From Bursaphelenchus xylophilus (lineage: Eukaryota > Nematoda > Chromadorea > Rhabditida > Aphelenchoididae), in the NCBI GenBank assembly GCA_904066235.2, contig CAJFCV020000002.1, positions 2,108,001-2,172,000 on the forward strand: a DNA stretch of 64,000 nt, read 5' to 3'. The notes below the pieces were generated by a model. The model was not told where the DNA came from. It ran no database searches and saw nothing but the letters and a program-made list of their open reading frames with translations. The translations under genes were made by a program, and so were the position numbers. Below, one piece after another: positions 20,689-31,259 of this stretch (positions are counted from its first letter, which is position 1; every line of letters starts with the position of its first letter).

Positions 20689-20954
20689 CTGGGTTTTTTT
20701 CTTTCGGAAGGAAGAAATGCTCGGAGAAATTTGGTCAAACTTTTTGGTCGAATATCTCAGCTCCCAGAGGCCGGTGGAGGTAGCGGTTTTCAGATTTGAT
20801 ATCCCCGTCCTACCCTCCCCATCGCCGTAACAGTCGTTTTACAAAATCGATCCGTGACTTAAGTGACTCCCCTTGTGAGCGTCGCACTTGGAGTACTTCC
20901 CTTGTAAGGAATCATAGAAATCATAGCAATTCTGCGTATCAGATTTTCAATTCA

Positions 20955-21379
20955 CAAGGGAAGTACATCAAGGGTAACGTTCAGATTTTCTTTAAATTTT
21001 GCACACACGTTGGGGATAGAGCAAATATCAATTCCTGAAAGTTTTAGTTCGTCGCCGAGATATTGAACGATCTTTTCCGCCGAGAGAGTACCCTAAACAT
21101 GGAGAGCGTTCAGAACAACACTTTTTTTGTCATAACTCTTCCAGTTTCGCCCGGAAAAAATTGATTTTTTTGTGGAAACATTACCCTTTACGGTAGAAAT
21201 AGGCATGAAACTTTTCGTCTCAAAATTCGGCAAAATTTTTCAAATTTTCACCGACTTTTGATCTAAGAATCTCGGTTTTTTCCGTAGAGGATTCTCGAAT
21301 ATTTTTAGAAAAAAATTTTTTCTAACTTTGTGCCTATTTTTATCAAAATTTGAGCGCCCCACTTCGGATACGTACCTTG
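20955..21379. mobile_element. Tc5-like MITE, complete, TCA target duplication
   Basis: CAAGGGAAGTACATCAAGGG to ACGTACCTTG; TCA at 20952-20954 and 21380-21382. Typical interior: TTTGCACACACGTTGGGG, TCGTCGCCGAGATATTGAAC, GGTAGAAATAGGCATGAAAC. Confidence 0.8.
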
Positions 21380-21382
21380 TCA

Positions 21383-22570
21383 CAATAGCAAAAAAAAATT
21401 TTTTTCTCCGTTCCATGTGTAATATAATCTATCTTAACCGTCGTAAAACATATCTACCATTACGAAATGCCCGTCGAAATCGTCTCAAGCCGATTGAATT
21501 TTTGAAATTCGAAAAATTTTTAATCATATTTATTACAGATTGCACTTTATTCTATTGCCAAACCAATGTTTGTAGTAAAAATTTCTACGCAGTTGGGGAT
21601 TATATGTAATAAAATAAATTATTTTGACCGCAAATCTGTTTCTAATCTGTTGTTCGACGCGTTTTGGTCCAAAAATTGGGGGTTTTATCCAGATTTTTGG
21701 GATATTGCAAAATAAGTGACAAAATATCGAAGATTACTTTTGGTGATTGTCATGAAATCGACCGAATACTTTGACCATTGTTGTAAAACATTGTTTTTCG
21801 CCGTGAAATATCTGTTTTCCCCACAAAATTTGGAAATTTTCGGTGTCAAAGTTGACTGCACTGTGCGAAGAAATGTGTTTGTCACGCTGTGTAGTTACCA
21901 TTGTTGTATGAGATTTTATTTTACTATTGGAAAACCCCTATGACTCTACTGTTTTTTCTGAAGGAGAATCCTAAAATTTTATTTCTTGCCTGAGGCATTT
22001 AATCGATTTTAAAATTCAGTGCACAGTGCGAAAAAATTTTCTTTGCACTGTGCGGTTTTTGGCACCCCGGAAGGCTGTATTTTTTATTTTTTTGATCCTT
22101 ATAGGCCTTACTGTTTACTGTAGAACAGCTTTTAAGCATTTTTTTTACATTTTGAATTCATTGCCTAAGGGGTTTTGGCAGAAATCTATTGCCAATTTTT
22201 GTTGCACTGTGCGGCATGGGTGTTTCTTATTTATTTATGTATTTTTCTACATTTGACAACAAAATATGGCCAGAGGACCTTTACGATGAGTCTTGAACAT
22301 AATATTATACTTGTGTTAAATTACGAAAACCACAAGGAAGTCAACGTTGGCGGAAGAGATTTGTCGTTTTAAAAAGCGCTTATAAATATTATTATATACG
22401 ACATATGAAAACTTCTCACCATGCCAGACGTTCGAGCGGTTTAGAGCCTTTAAAAGCAATGTCTGAGACATCGGAATTAAAAAAAAGGTATACTAATATT
22501 GTACTATATTGTCCTAACATAGCTGTTCAGCGAGGTCCAAGAGGCATTTTTTTTTAATTTTCATGTAAGC
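21383..22570. other. Noncoding, AT-rich, with GCACNGTGC words
   Basis: GCACTGTGC/GCACAGTGC-type words at about 21860, 22020, 22043 and 22205, spaced in T-rich sequence. Short ORFs here are low-complexity; no gene found. Confidence 0.45.
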
Positions 22571-22574
22571 GTAC

Positions 22575-22640
22575 CAGTCTGTCGGCAAAACGATGTGGAT
22601 TTGTCACAGCAAAGTGTCTCCGCTCATCATCTGTGCCATG
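22575..22640. mobile_element. TCAGTCTG MITE type B, 5' fragment
   Basis: CAGTCTGTCGGCAAAACGAT followed by GTGGATTTGTCACAGC; no right end. Confidence 0.55.
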
Positions 22641-22766
22641 TTTTTTCAAGGTCTAAGCGACTTTGAGTGCATCCGTGTTACAGTTTTAGAAATTAAGTTG
22701 CAGCGGCTGCGAAGTGCATCTAAAAAAAAATTCCGATATCACGAGCTTTGCACCTTAAACATCTAA

Positions 22767-23213
22767 CAAAGGAAGTACCCTGCGACGCGAAGATTTTCTT
22801 TAAATTTTGCACACATGTCGGGCATAGACTAAATATCAATCTCTGAAAGTTTTAGCTCGCGCTTTGTAGGCGCCGCCGAGATATTGAACGATTTTTGCCG
22901 GCTAGAGAGTACACTTAATGTGGAGAGCGGTCAAAGAGAAAAACACTTTTTTTTCATAACTTTGCTAGTTTCGCGCGGAAAAAATTGATTTTTTGTGGAA
23001 ACGTTACCGTTTACGGTAGAAATTGGCATGGAACTTTTCGTGCCAAAGTTTGGCAAAAAGTGTCAAATTTTCGCCGACTTTCAATCTAAAAATCTCTTTT
23101 GTTTCTGCAAAGAGCGAGCTAGGATTCTCGCGTACATTTTAGAAAGGAAAATATTCTAAATTTGTGCCAAGTTTCATCAAAATCTGCGAGTCGCACTTGG
23201 GGTATCTCCCTTG
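22767..23213. mobile_element. Tc5-like MITE, complete, TAA target duplication
   Basis: CAAAGGAAGTACCCTGCGAC to GGGGTATCTCCCTTG; TAA at 22764-22766 and 23214-23216. 447 bp, closest to a consensus copy. Confidence 0.85.
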
Positions 23214-23659
23214 TAAATTTTAAATTTGTCCCAAGTTCAGTCGAAATTTGCTCTTTGCATTTCGAAAACCACCTCCATCTATTTTGGGACAAAGAAAAAA
23301 TCCTTGAAAGGTACGTGTTTATATATGTTTGACATATTATACATAATAGCTTCCTTGACCAAACTAGTCCTTATTTTGCAGATCCATAAATCAGGGGCAA
23401 GTGAAGGAGAAATCCGCTTTGCAAATTATCCTCCAACGCCCCCGATTGTCAGTGCGATATGTAGCCAGGGGCATAAACGGATTATCCTCTTCCCTGTGCG
23501 TCTTCTACCGTACGCTTTAAGCTCGAATATTCTGAAATGTAATTGTGCTGTGTTCTCGGTTATTGGCTGACAATAGGATGTGCAACTGATTGCAGAAGAG
23601 AGGAGGATGGCCTTTTCTGTAGGCGATTCGGGGGCTTCTATTTCGGTGATGCTCTACGG

Positions 23660-24362
23660 AGCAACAAGCGGTTGCTGCGATCTTAGATTGTCAGCAATTT
23701 TGGCGCAAACTTAGCGTTCTTTTTTCAAGCCATATGAGCTCGTAATTTGCCAAAGAGACCAAGATTTTTTTGTTCAAAAACTGGAAAAGATTTCTTTTTG
23801 GAAATTTTGGCACGGAAAATTTTACATCTGTTTCGATAGTAAAGAGCAAGGTTCTTACAAAAATTTAACTTTTCCCCACAAAACTGGTAAAGAGTATGGC
23901 CGAAAGGCTGTTTTATTTGCGACCGATTTTACATACTCTCTTGGCCGCTAAGAAAAATTGCGCATGTTCCAAGTTCAATATCTCAGCAGCCTCTCGAAAG
24001 CGCAAGCTAAAACTTTCAGATATTGATTTGAAGAGCATGACTAAAATATGTGCAAAAATTAAAGGAAATCTGAGCGTCGCACTTGGGGTACTAGAGGTAA
24101 TTGGTTAGATTGATCTTTTTGGAAACGATTTGTTTGCAAAAACGCGAAAAATTGAGTATTTGAACGCGGACGAAGTACAAAAGTTTACGCACCAAGTTTT
24201 GACAAAAGATGTCGGATTTGTTGCCATCTTCGACCAAAAAATCTCGGTCGTTCGAGCGCCAGTTGAGAGTCTCGAATATGCCTTTCGATTAGGAAAAAAA
24301 TAAATCTAATTTTGTGCCTAATTTCATCAAAATCTGAGCGTCACACTTGTGGTACCTCCTTC
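23660..24362. mobile_element. Two degraded Tc5-like MITE copies, right halves
   Basis: Right-terminal blocks GAGCGTCGCACTTGGGGTAC at 24074 and GAGCGTCACACTTGTGGTAC at 24336; interiors are recognisable (CGAAAGCGCAAGCTAAAACT, AAAAAATCTCGGTCGTTCGA). Left ends are lost. Confidence 0.55.
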
Positions 24363-24760
24363 TTAAAAACTACCTTTTTCCAATAAATCAATAAAGTTCC
24401 TGACATTTTGAGATTTCAAAAATTTGCCTTTTGTCATGTCGCGCTTGTCTACATAAACCTCAATGTCCTCTCTCCCAACGCACAGAAGTTTTTCGCTGGA
24501 GATGGGTATAGTAAAGGAAGCACAGAGACGGAGCGGCGAATCCAAGAAGGGCTCTGAATCATTATTCTCTCTTCTTTTCATCTCCGCAGACGATTGATCT
24601 TATTTTATTGATACGTATTAATCGGCGTGTGGATGAGCTGAAAGCGGTTTGTATATGGTATGTGAGAGAGAGAGAGGTGGGGTTGTTTCGCGGTAAGGGT
24701 TGGGTAACGGTCGAGTTGCAGAGTGGCCGGTTTTTTACAGGTTTTTTACAAAGGGATGTG
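24363..24760. other. Noncoding between repeats
   Basis: Contains a (GA)-rich GAGAGAGAGAGG at 24665 and a TTACAG-rich tract. No recognisable gene; the 109-codon antisense ORF (24562-24891) shows no domain. Confidence 0.35.
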
Positions 24761-24764
24761 GATC

Positions 24765-25335
24765 CAGGTGCGAAGTATAGGCTTCGATGAAACTGGCACA
24801 AATTTAGAGTAATCTTTTCCAAGCCATATGCAAGTCTCCTAGCTGTCGCTTTGCAGAAAAGGCCGAAATTTTTTGGTCGAAAAAGGGTCAAAATTTGAAA
24901 TTTTTTGCAAATCTTGGCAAGAAAACTTTCTCTTCTATTTTTGCCGTAGAGTGTGATGTTTCCACAAAAAAATCATTTTTTTTCCGCACAAAACTGGCAA
25001 AAATATAGACAAATTTTTTTCTGTGACCGAAGAGCTTTGCCTACTCTCTCGCCCTCCAAAGATGGTTGAATGGCTTCGTGGAAGTTGGACAGAGTGAAAT
25101 TGGTCAAGGTGTAGAAATTGGCCGGATTTTTTCACTGCAATGCATCGAAATGTCACTATTTTTATTTATTTTTTGTCCGCCAAATTTCACTCTGTCCATT
25201 TCTCCACGAAAGTTGAATATTTGAATATCTCGGCTGTGCCTGCAAAATAGAGCTACGAAAGAACTGATATACCGCCTAGGCTCAGCATGTGCGCAAAATT
25301 TAAGGAGCCTTTGCAATGTGGGGTACTCCCATTGT
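24765..25335. mobile_element. Degraded Tc5-like MITE
   Basis: From GGTGCGAAGTATAGGCTTCG to TTGCAATGTGGGGTACTCCC, with internal AACTGGCACAAATTTAGAGT; internally rearranged by an inverted GAAATTGGTCAAGG / CAAATTTCACTCTGTCCA hairpin. Confidence 0.45.
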
Positions 25336-25342
25336 TATTATA

Positions 25343-25367
25343 TTAGGTTGGATAATAAGTTATGACC
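25343..25367 (+). mobile_element. Solo mariner-like terminus
   Basis: TTAGGTTGGATAATAAGT after TA is the usual start of a mariner inverted repeat. I found no matching inverted end before the next MITE. Confidence 0.4.
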
Positions 25368-25557
25368 ATAATTTTCTAAAATTCCTAAAATTCCTAATAT
25401 TATTCATTAAATAGTTGGCCTTTTCCAACAGGACTCCATGTTATCTCTGAAGAAGATTTTAGAATATCTTTGTGAAGCAAAAGAATGGCTTTTTCTTCTC
25501 TTGATACATTAGCTATGTAAAGTCTGAATGCGAGATTTGAAGCTGACCAAAGCAATA

Positions 25558-25700
25558 TCAGTCTGTCGGGAAAATAATGTGGGTTTTCGAGTCTTGGAAT
25601 CGCTTTGCGACGGCTAGCCGCGGCTGGAGATTTGGTGCGCGACAGAAACGAGGCGAGACATTTTGCTGCAACAAATCCACATTATTTTCCCGACAAGCTG
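25558..25700. mobile_element. TCAGTCTG MITE type B, complete
   Basis: TA flank on the left, TATA after the right end. Interior TCGCTTTGCGACGGCTAGCC and TTTTGCTGCAACAAATCCAC. Confidence 0.75.
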
Positions 25701-26184
25701 TATATTTTGTGTTCTATTCGGAAACTGTATGACTTCCCGACAATTATTGCACTACAATAATATTAAAGAAGAAAGTTTTTCTATTCCTACAAAATTTCTT
25801 GGCATTCCCCTCTGTATTATTCATCCTTTTTACTATTCCTCCTCGCTCCAAAGACGATCGCCTTTTTTTGGAAATCAAATATTATTAATGCTTGAGAAAT
25901 ACATTATAAGTCATGCTACAGAAACGCTTTAATTAATTAGTTTTTTTTCATTCGGAAATTAAAATATTTATGGTTCAAAGTTTGGGAAATTCGATGTGAT
26001 GTCAATGGCAGAGGCTATTTTTTTGTTCGTTTTGAAGTTTTTGAATTTACAAGGGATGTGTTCAAAGTGAAATAGCGAGATTTTTATAAATTATTATTAT
26101 GTTGCACACACCGGACAGAAGCCAGATACTAGTGCGAAATGAACGCTTTTGAAAAGGCTTAAAATAGTACCTAAATTTGCTGGA

Positions 26185-26275
26185 GGCAACATGGGCACAC
26201 TCTAGCGGGCAACCACATTGCAGGCACCTAAAAGAACCACGGAGATTTTGCGGACATGTTTGGAAATCAGCCAAA
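26185..26275 (-). repeat. Dispersed repeat shared with 7295-7385
   Basis: Reverse complement of the earlier block; common words GGCTGA-TTCC-AACATG and AATCTCCGTGGTTCTT. Confidence 0.5.
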
Positions 26276-26284
26276 ATTTTCTTA

Positions 26285-26675
26285 CACAGAAGTACCCCAA
26301 GTGCAACGCTCAGATTTTCTTTAAGTCTTACACGCACATCAGGCATGAACGAAATATTAATTCTTGAAAGTTTTAGTTTGCGTACGATAAACGCGGTCAG
26401 AGAAAAACACTTTTTGGCTATAACTTGGAAAGGTTCATGGGGAAAAATTTGATTTCTTATGGAGACATTGCCCATTATGGTAGAAATAGGCATGAAATTT
26501 TTCGTGACAGATTTCGGCAAAAAGTCTCAAATTTTCGTCGACCTTCGATCTAAAAATCCCGGTTCTTTCTGCGAAGCGCGAGCTTGGATTCTCGCATATA
26601 TTTTAGAAAAAATTATTTGAAATTTGTGCCAAGTTTCATGAAAACCTGAGCGTCGCACTGGGGGTACTTCCCTTG
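26285..26675. mobile_element. Tc5-like MITE, near complete
   Basis: CACAGAAGTACCCCAAGTGC to GGGGGTACTTCCCTTG. Flanks are TTA and TCA, both TNA but not matching, so one end may have been exchanged. A 152-codon antisense ORF spanning it is spurious. Confidence 0.7.
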
Positions 26676-26699
26676 TCAGCTAGGACAGTCGAGACAAAC

Positions 26700-27420
26700 G
26701 ATATCTGAATCGTTTTTTGAATGAATATTTCCCCCTATCCCCCACCTACTTCCTCTCTTTTGTAACGCCCTTGCTACTTCCCTGTTGTGGGTTACTGTAA
26801 TTTTTTGGCGGAAATCTTCTACCGCCCTTCAATATTTCGATTACAATTTCATGAGAATTTACAACACTCCGCAATTCGGGCTTGAAATTTAATCGTACGA
26901 AAGCGTCTTTTGCCCATATATATATATATTATAGATTTCGATTATTATGATGGCTATAGGCCGCAGAACATGGGGCATCTTCCGTGTTCGAACGGAACGG
27001 GGAACTGAGGAAATTTTATGTTGGATTACTGCAACATATACATGTATGCACATATATGTCGTAAATTATATGTAAACGCCAAGTGCGTGTAATCCGCAAA
27101 GTGCAAAAGCCGCTTAACGGCGACGAAATGTAGACGGATCAAGGAAATATTGTGCGAATTGCACGTGCTCCGTTGTATCAAGATGTTTATCCTCAAAGTT
27201 TAAAAAATTTGGGATTTTTAGCGAAATACTCCTAATTCTGCCGTAGAGGGTAATGTTTCCACAAAAAAGTTAGTTTAAAAATCAAAATTTTCCTATTAAT
27301 GGGATATACATGTCAATATGAAAAGCACAGGTGAACATGGCTTCCAAGTCGGGCTGAAGCAGGTTTCAATTCAATTCAATTTATTTCACTAATCACATGT
27401 AAAAATCATGGAGTGAATCA
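26700..27420. other. Noncoding, partly unique
   Basis: Includes a (TA)7 microsatellite at 26916-26929 and alternating TACATGTATGCACATATATG near 27050. No gene found. Confidence 0.4.
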
Positions 27421-27429
27421 GTATGATTT

Positions 27430-27693
27430 CTATTGTCCAGTCAATGCAACATCCTTCCATCGCTGGCTATAGTGCTTTGGTCCTTCTTGTCCTGGGGCGT
27501 CCGCAGTGTGTGTAGGAGGTGTCCATTCCAACAGCGTCAATGCCAGAACTTTATATCCCGAGATTAGCTCCATCGTTTCCTTTTTATAGCTTCCCCTCGC
27601 TTCGAATTGATCAACATTGACTGTTCGAACTCGAAATCCAATACGATTGATGGCTACTGTCCCAGGCAAAGCCCTTTGAGCCCGCGACGGCAT
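27430..27693 (-). CDS. Possible RAP-like domain ORF (87 aa), uncertain
   Basis: An 87-codon minus-strand ORF of normal amino-acid composition, unlike the repeat-derived ORFs around it. The stretch KKETMELISGYKVLALTLLE followed by W resembles the core of the RAP domain (Leu-rich helix, then G-Y-x-V, then E-W), found in FASTK-type mitochondrial RNA-binding proteins. The N-terminal part has no recognisable targeting signal. It lies alone in repeat-rich DNA with no clear splice partners, so it could be a terminal exon, a pseudogene fragment, or coincidence. Confidence 0.35.
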   Translation of the reverse strand: MPSRAQRALPGTVAINRIGFRVRTVNVDQFEARGSYKKETMELISGYKVLALTLLEWTPPTHTADAPGQEGPKHYSQRWKDVALTGQ

Positions 27694-27699
27694 GGGTGG

Positions 27700-28365
27700 A
27701 CAGGAAAGACCGACCGCTCTCCGAGGAGAAAAAATCGGAATCGAAGCAGGTTTTAGACGGCTAAACTCACCGCCTTATATAGGAGCCGGGCCAGTTACAC
27801 CAACCACCTTCGGTGTGCGAATCAGCTCTAAGTCGAGCTTAATGGCTAAAAGATTAACAAATATGTAAAGGAAGATTTCCTCTTACATATTTTTTGGGGT
27901 TTTTGGAGTTTTTCCCCGTTTAGTACCGATGTTATTCCTAGCCGGGCCCCGAGTTTTTAGGATGCTGCGTAATCACGATTATTTACAACTTTTTAAAAAA
28001 ACCTTCAAATTACGGTACGCACCATGTCCGCTGACAAAAAATTTCCTTATCTGCAATTCTCTCGCAATTGACGTTATAGCTGTATTTATCGAGTATACCT
28101 TATCATGTTGATGAACAAACCTCTTCCGGCTCATAAATTTTTTCATCGGGGAATGTGAAGAATGTGTAAAGGAAGCGGTTTATGTACAGACAATAACTTC
28201 TAAACAGCTTTTTTGATTAATCCAACGGAGTTTTGAACCATAATTTTGAGGAAGTTATTGTTAAAAACACTTTTTAATTTATGGAATTTGAAGAGTAAGC
28301 AATTTTTTGGAGGTTCAAATTTTTTTATTATCTTGTGAAAAAATTAAAAGTTACTAAAAAAATTT
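27700..28365. other. Noncoding
   Basis: No recognisable gene or repeat apart from short AT-rich runs. Short ORFs lack domains. Confidence 0.35.
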
Positions 28366-28990
28366 GGTACTGTGCAATTTTTTACAACTTTTGTAGCTTT
28401 CCGCACAGTACAAAAAAAATATATTTTTTTGGCTCTGCACGGTGCAAAAATTTCGTTTTTTTTGCACTGTGCAATTTTTTATACTTTTTCAATTTCCTGC
28501 ACAGTGCGAAAAAAATATTTTTGTGGCTCTGCACAGTGCAAAAAAATATATTTTTGTGGCTCTGCACGGTGCAAAAATTTCGATTTTTGCACTGTGCAAT
28601 TTTTTATACTTTTTTCAATTTCCTGCACAATGCGAAAAAAAAATATTTTTGTTGCTCTGCACAGTGCAAAAAAATATATTTTTTTGGCTCTGCACGGTGC
28701 AAAAATTTCGTTTTTTTTGCCCTGTGCAATTTTTTATGGCTTTTTTCAATTTCCTGCACAGTGCGAAAAATGCTTTTGTGGCTCTGCACAGTGCAAAAAA
28801 AATATATTTTTTTGGCTCTGCACGGTGCAAAAATTTCGTTTTTTTTTCTGCTCTGTGCAATTTTTTATACTTTTTTCAATTTCCTGCACAGTGCGAAAAA
28901 ATGCTTTTGTGGCCCTGCACAGTGCAGGAAAAATATTTTTATGGCTCTGCACAGTGCAATTTTTTTCTTTTTTTTTGCACAGTGCAAACA
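28366..28990. repeat. Tandem array, ~128-bp unit built from GCACNGTGC palindromes
   Basis: Unit start CTCTGCACGGTGCAAAAATT recurs at about 28433, 28560, 28687 and 28818. Each unit contains several GCACAGTGC, GCACTGTGC or GCACGGTGC words separated by T- or A-rich spacers of roughly 20-40 bp. The long overlapping ORFs (up to 239 codons) only read through this array and encode repeated Cys/Phe/Lys strings. Confidence 0.85.
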
Positions 28991-29359
28991 CCAAAACCCC
29001 ACTCCCACTTATTTTTAGCCCAACAAATCCCCCGATTTCTCAACCCAATCGAGTTGAATTTGTGCATCTGATAGTCATTACCCAATGTTAATTGCCGAAG
29101 GCAATTTTTATGAGAACTCATAACCAACTAGTCGCATATGTTTTATGCATTAAACAAGACATGACTTGTATATACGGTATCATGCGGGAACTTAATTTTG
29201 CCCTCGGCATTGGAATCAAATGGGTTTTTAAAGGGCTTCAGAAGGGTGAATTCGGAAATTTAGCCATAAAAACTGAGGTTTTTTGGAATTTGAAAGTGAA
29301 TTTTATGTCGATTTTTTGGAAGGATGAGTGATTTTTTATTTTTTATTTTTTTTATCTAG

Positions 29360-29812
29360 CACTGTGAAAAATGTCCAATTATTTTCTGCACAGTGCAATA
29401 AAAAAATTTTGGCTGCTTTTTTTTACTGTGCAGTAAAAAAGACAAATTTTTCGTTGCACAGTGCAAAATTGAGAAAGATTTTTTTGCACCGTGCAAATTT
29501 TTTAACCATTTTTTTGCACCGTGCAAAATTTATCATCATCTTTTTCGCACTGTGCAAATTTTTTGATAAGTTTTTTTGCACCGTGCAGATTATTTGACCA
29601 TTTTTTTGCACCGTGCAGACTTTTTATTTTATTTTTTTTTTTTTTTTTTTTTTGACTTTACAAATTATCGCGAAATTTTTCTCGCACTATGCAGAATTTT
29701 TTTTTCGTTTTTATCTTTGCACTCTGCAAAAATAACCCTCACTTTTCCTGCACAGTGCAAACCAAAAGCCGTTTTTTTTTTGATTGCACAGTGCAATCGG
29801 AATTGGTTGTTC
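29360..29812. repeat. Cluster of GCACNGTGC words in T-rich DNA
   Basis: About a dozen words (GCACAGTGC, GCACCGTGC, GCACTGTGC) at 20-40 bp spacing, irregular unlike the preceding array. Includes a ~25-base T run at 29629. Confidence 0.75.
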
Positions 29813-30059
29813 CTTTTTGGCATTGATTACTCAAATTAATCATCTTCTACGGAAATGTCGCGCACATCGTAAAAACAAGTAAAAAGAAAGGGGTTGCCGT
29901 AAACGGAGGGAGAAAGGCCGGCAATCCTACTTTTTATTGGCGGCAGTCCCTTTCAAGGGGAGGGGACGGCCTTTACAAAGTAATCAAAAAAGTTTTGTAA
30001 TGAAGGTAGAAAACATCAAAAAAAATTTTTTTTAATTATTTGAAAAAAAAAATTAAATT

Positions 30060-30345
30060 AAATTTACCAAATTTGGAAAAAAATTATAGGTGCCGAAAAA
30101 ATCGAAAAAATATGTCATCATGACAGATTTTTCTTAGAATTTTTTCAATTTTTCTTGTCTTTTGAAAAGCTGTGCTATATATGGCCATAAAATCATTTAG
30201 AAAATATAAAAAATATGTCATCATGACAGATTTTTTTTAGAATTTTTTCAATTTTTTTTGTCTTTTGAAAAGTTGTGCTATATATGGCCATAAAATTATT
30301 TAGAAAAAATAAAAAATATGTCATCATGACGCAATTTTTTATCTT
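30060..30345 (+). repeat. Tandem repeat, 103-bp unit with TGTCATCATGACA palindrome
   Basis: TGTCATCATGAC occurs at 30113, 30216 and 30319, exactly 103 bp apart; each unit also has GCTATATATGGCCATAAAAT. The third unit is incomplete. Confidence 0.8.
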
Positions 30346-30929
30346 TTTTCGGAATTTTCACGCCAAGAATTTCGAAAATCCCCCCTATTTGGCCATAAGA
30401 TTTATTGAAAAACAATTTCCAAAAAATCCGCCATCCTGATCAATTTTCTTGAATTTTTGCGAAAAAACTTTTTTTTTACTTCTTGCGATTTCCTAAAACC
30501 AAAAAACCCCCCAAAAAGCGAAAAACAAAGCGATCGTTTCCCGAAAACGGCAAAAAAAAACTTAATTACCGTAGTAAAACCCACGACATCGTCAATAAAA
30601 TCGAATTTTGCGCGCTTAATGAGCAGCCCATCCCTCAAAAAGACAGCTCTTTAAATTACCGTAGCGACTCCATTAATTAGGGCGGATGGGTTGGGGATGG
30701 GGAATGCAATTGCAATCAGGGATTGATTTCGGTTTAGATTGGCATTGGATTTTTTTGTGAAGGTCGATTTTTCTATAAAATAAAGTATGAGCTTTCATTT
30801 GGGTATTTTTTGTAGGAAATTGTCAAAAAAAAGCGTATTATACGTATTATTGTTTTCAAAAAGTGCGCAGAACTGGGCAAAACACGTTTTTCGCGATTTT
30901 TAAAACGCGCCGAAGTCGCAATATTTTCA

Positions 30930-31225
30930 TAAAGTGCATGGACATTTTTTCTTTTTTGCGCAGTGCATCTTGAATTTTTTCCCACGCTTGTCGCCAACGC
31001 ACAGTGCATTTTTCTCTTTTTGCGCAGTGCAAACCTCAAAAAATAGCCGTCTGCACGGTGCAGCAGGTTTTTCTCTTTTTGCACAGTGCATTTCGAACTT
31101 TTTCCCACACTTGTCGCTAACGCACAGTGCATTTTTTTCGCGCCGTGCAAGCCTAAAAAAAACAGTCGTTTGCACGGTGCGAAAAGCGGCGTTTTTTGTG
31201 CACGGTGCGGGCTGCGACAAATGTC
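30930..31225. repeat. GCACNGTGC cluster with repeated ACTTGTCGC-AACGCACAGTGC blocks
   Basis: Two copies of a ~120-bp block (GTCGCCAACGCACAGTGCAT near 30990; GTCGCTAACGCACAGTGCAT near 31112) with further palindromic words between. ORFs through it are repeat readthrough. Confidence 0.7.
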
Positions 31226-31259
31226 CATACACCTTGCACATAACAATGAAGGTGTCTAA

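Larger units (their letters stand above)
20114..20875. mobile_element. Nested Tc5-like foldback with tRNA-like arms; TGA target duplication
   Basis: Ends CAAGGGAAGTCACTTAAGTC and its complement; TGA on both sides (20111-20113, 20876-20878), inserted 29 bp inside the right end of the outer MITE. Arms carry GTAGGACGGAGATATCAAAT, GGCCTCTGGGAGCCGAGATA and a tRNA-like segment. Same architecture as the 10344-11310 element, but different sequence. Confidence 0.85.
19689..20904. mobile_element. Tc5-like MITE (CAAGGGAAGTACC family) interrupted by a second Tc5-like element
   Basis: Outer element: CAGGGGAAGTACTCCAAGTG on the left, GAGTACTTCCCTTG on the right, with TAA on both sides (19686-19688, 20905-20907). 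Without the inner insertion it is ~450 bp, the usual size of the family. Interior landmarks: GAGCGTCGCACTTGG near the end, TGCCGAATTTCGGCACGAAA and CGAGATATCAAACG-type blocks inverted relative to other copies. Confidence 0.8.

Noticed and set aside
26062..26520. 152-codon minus-strand ORF
   Set aside because: Largely within a Tc5-like MITE and a dispersed repeat.
28335..29091. Overlapping ORFs of 209-239 codons
   Set aside because: They read all three frames through the GCACNGTGC tandem array and encode repeated Cys/Phe/Lys strings; no splice or start context.
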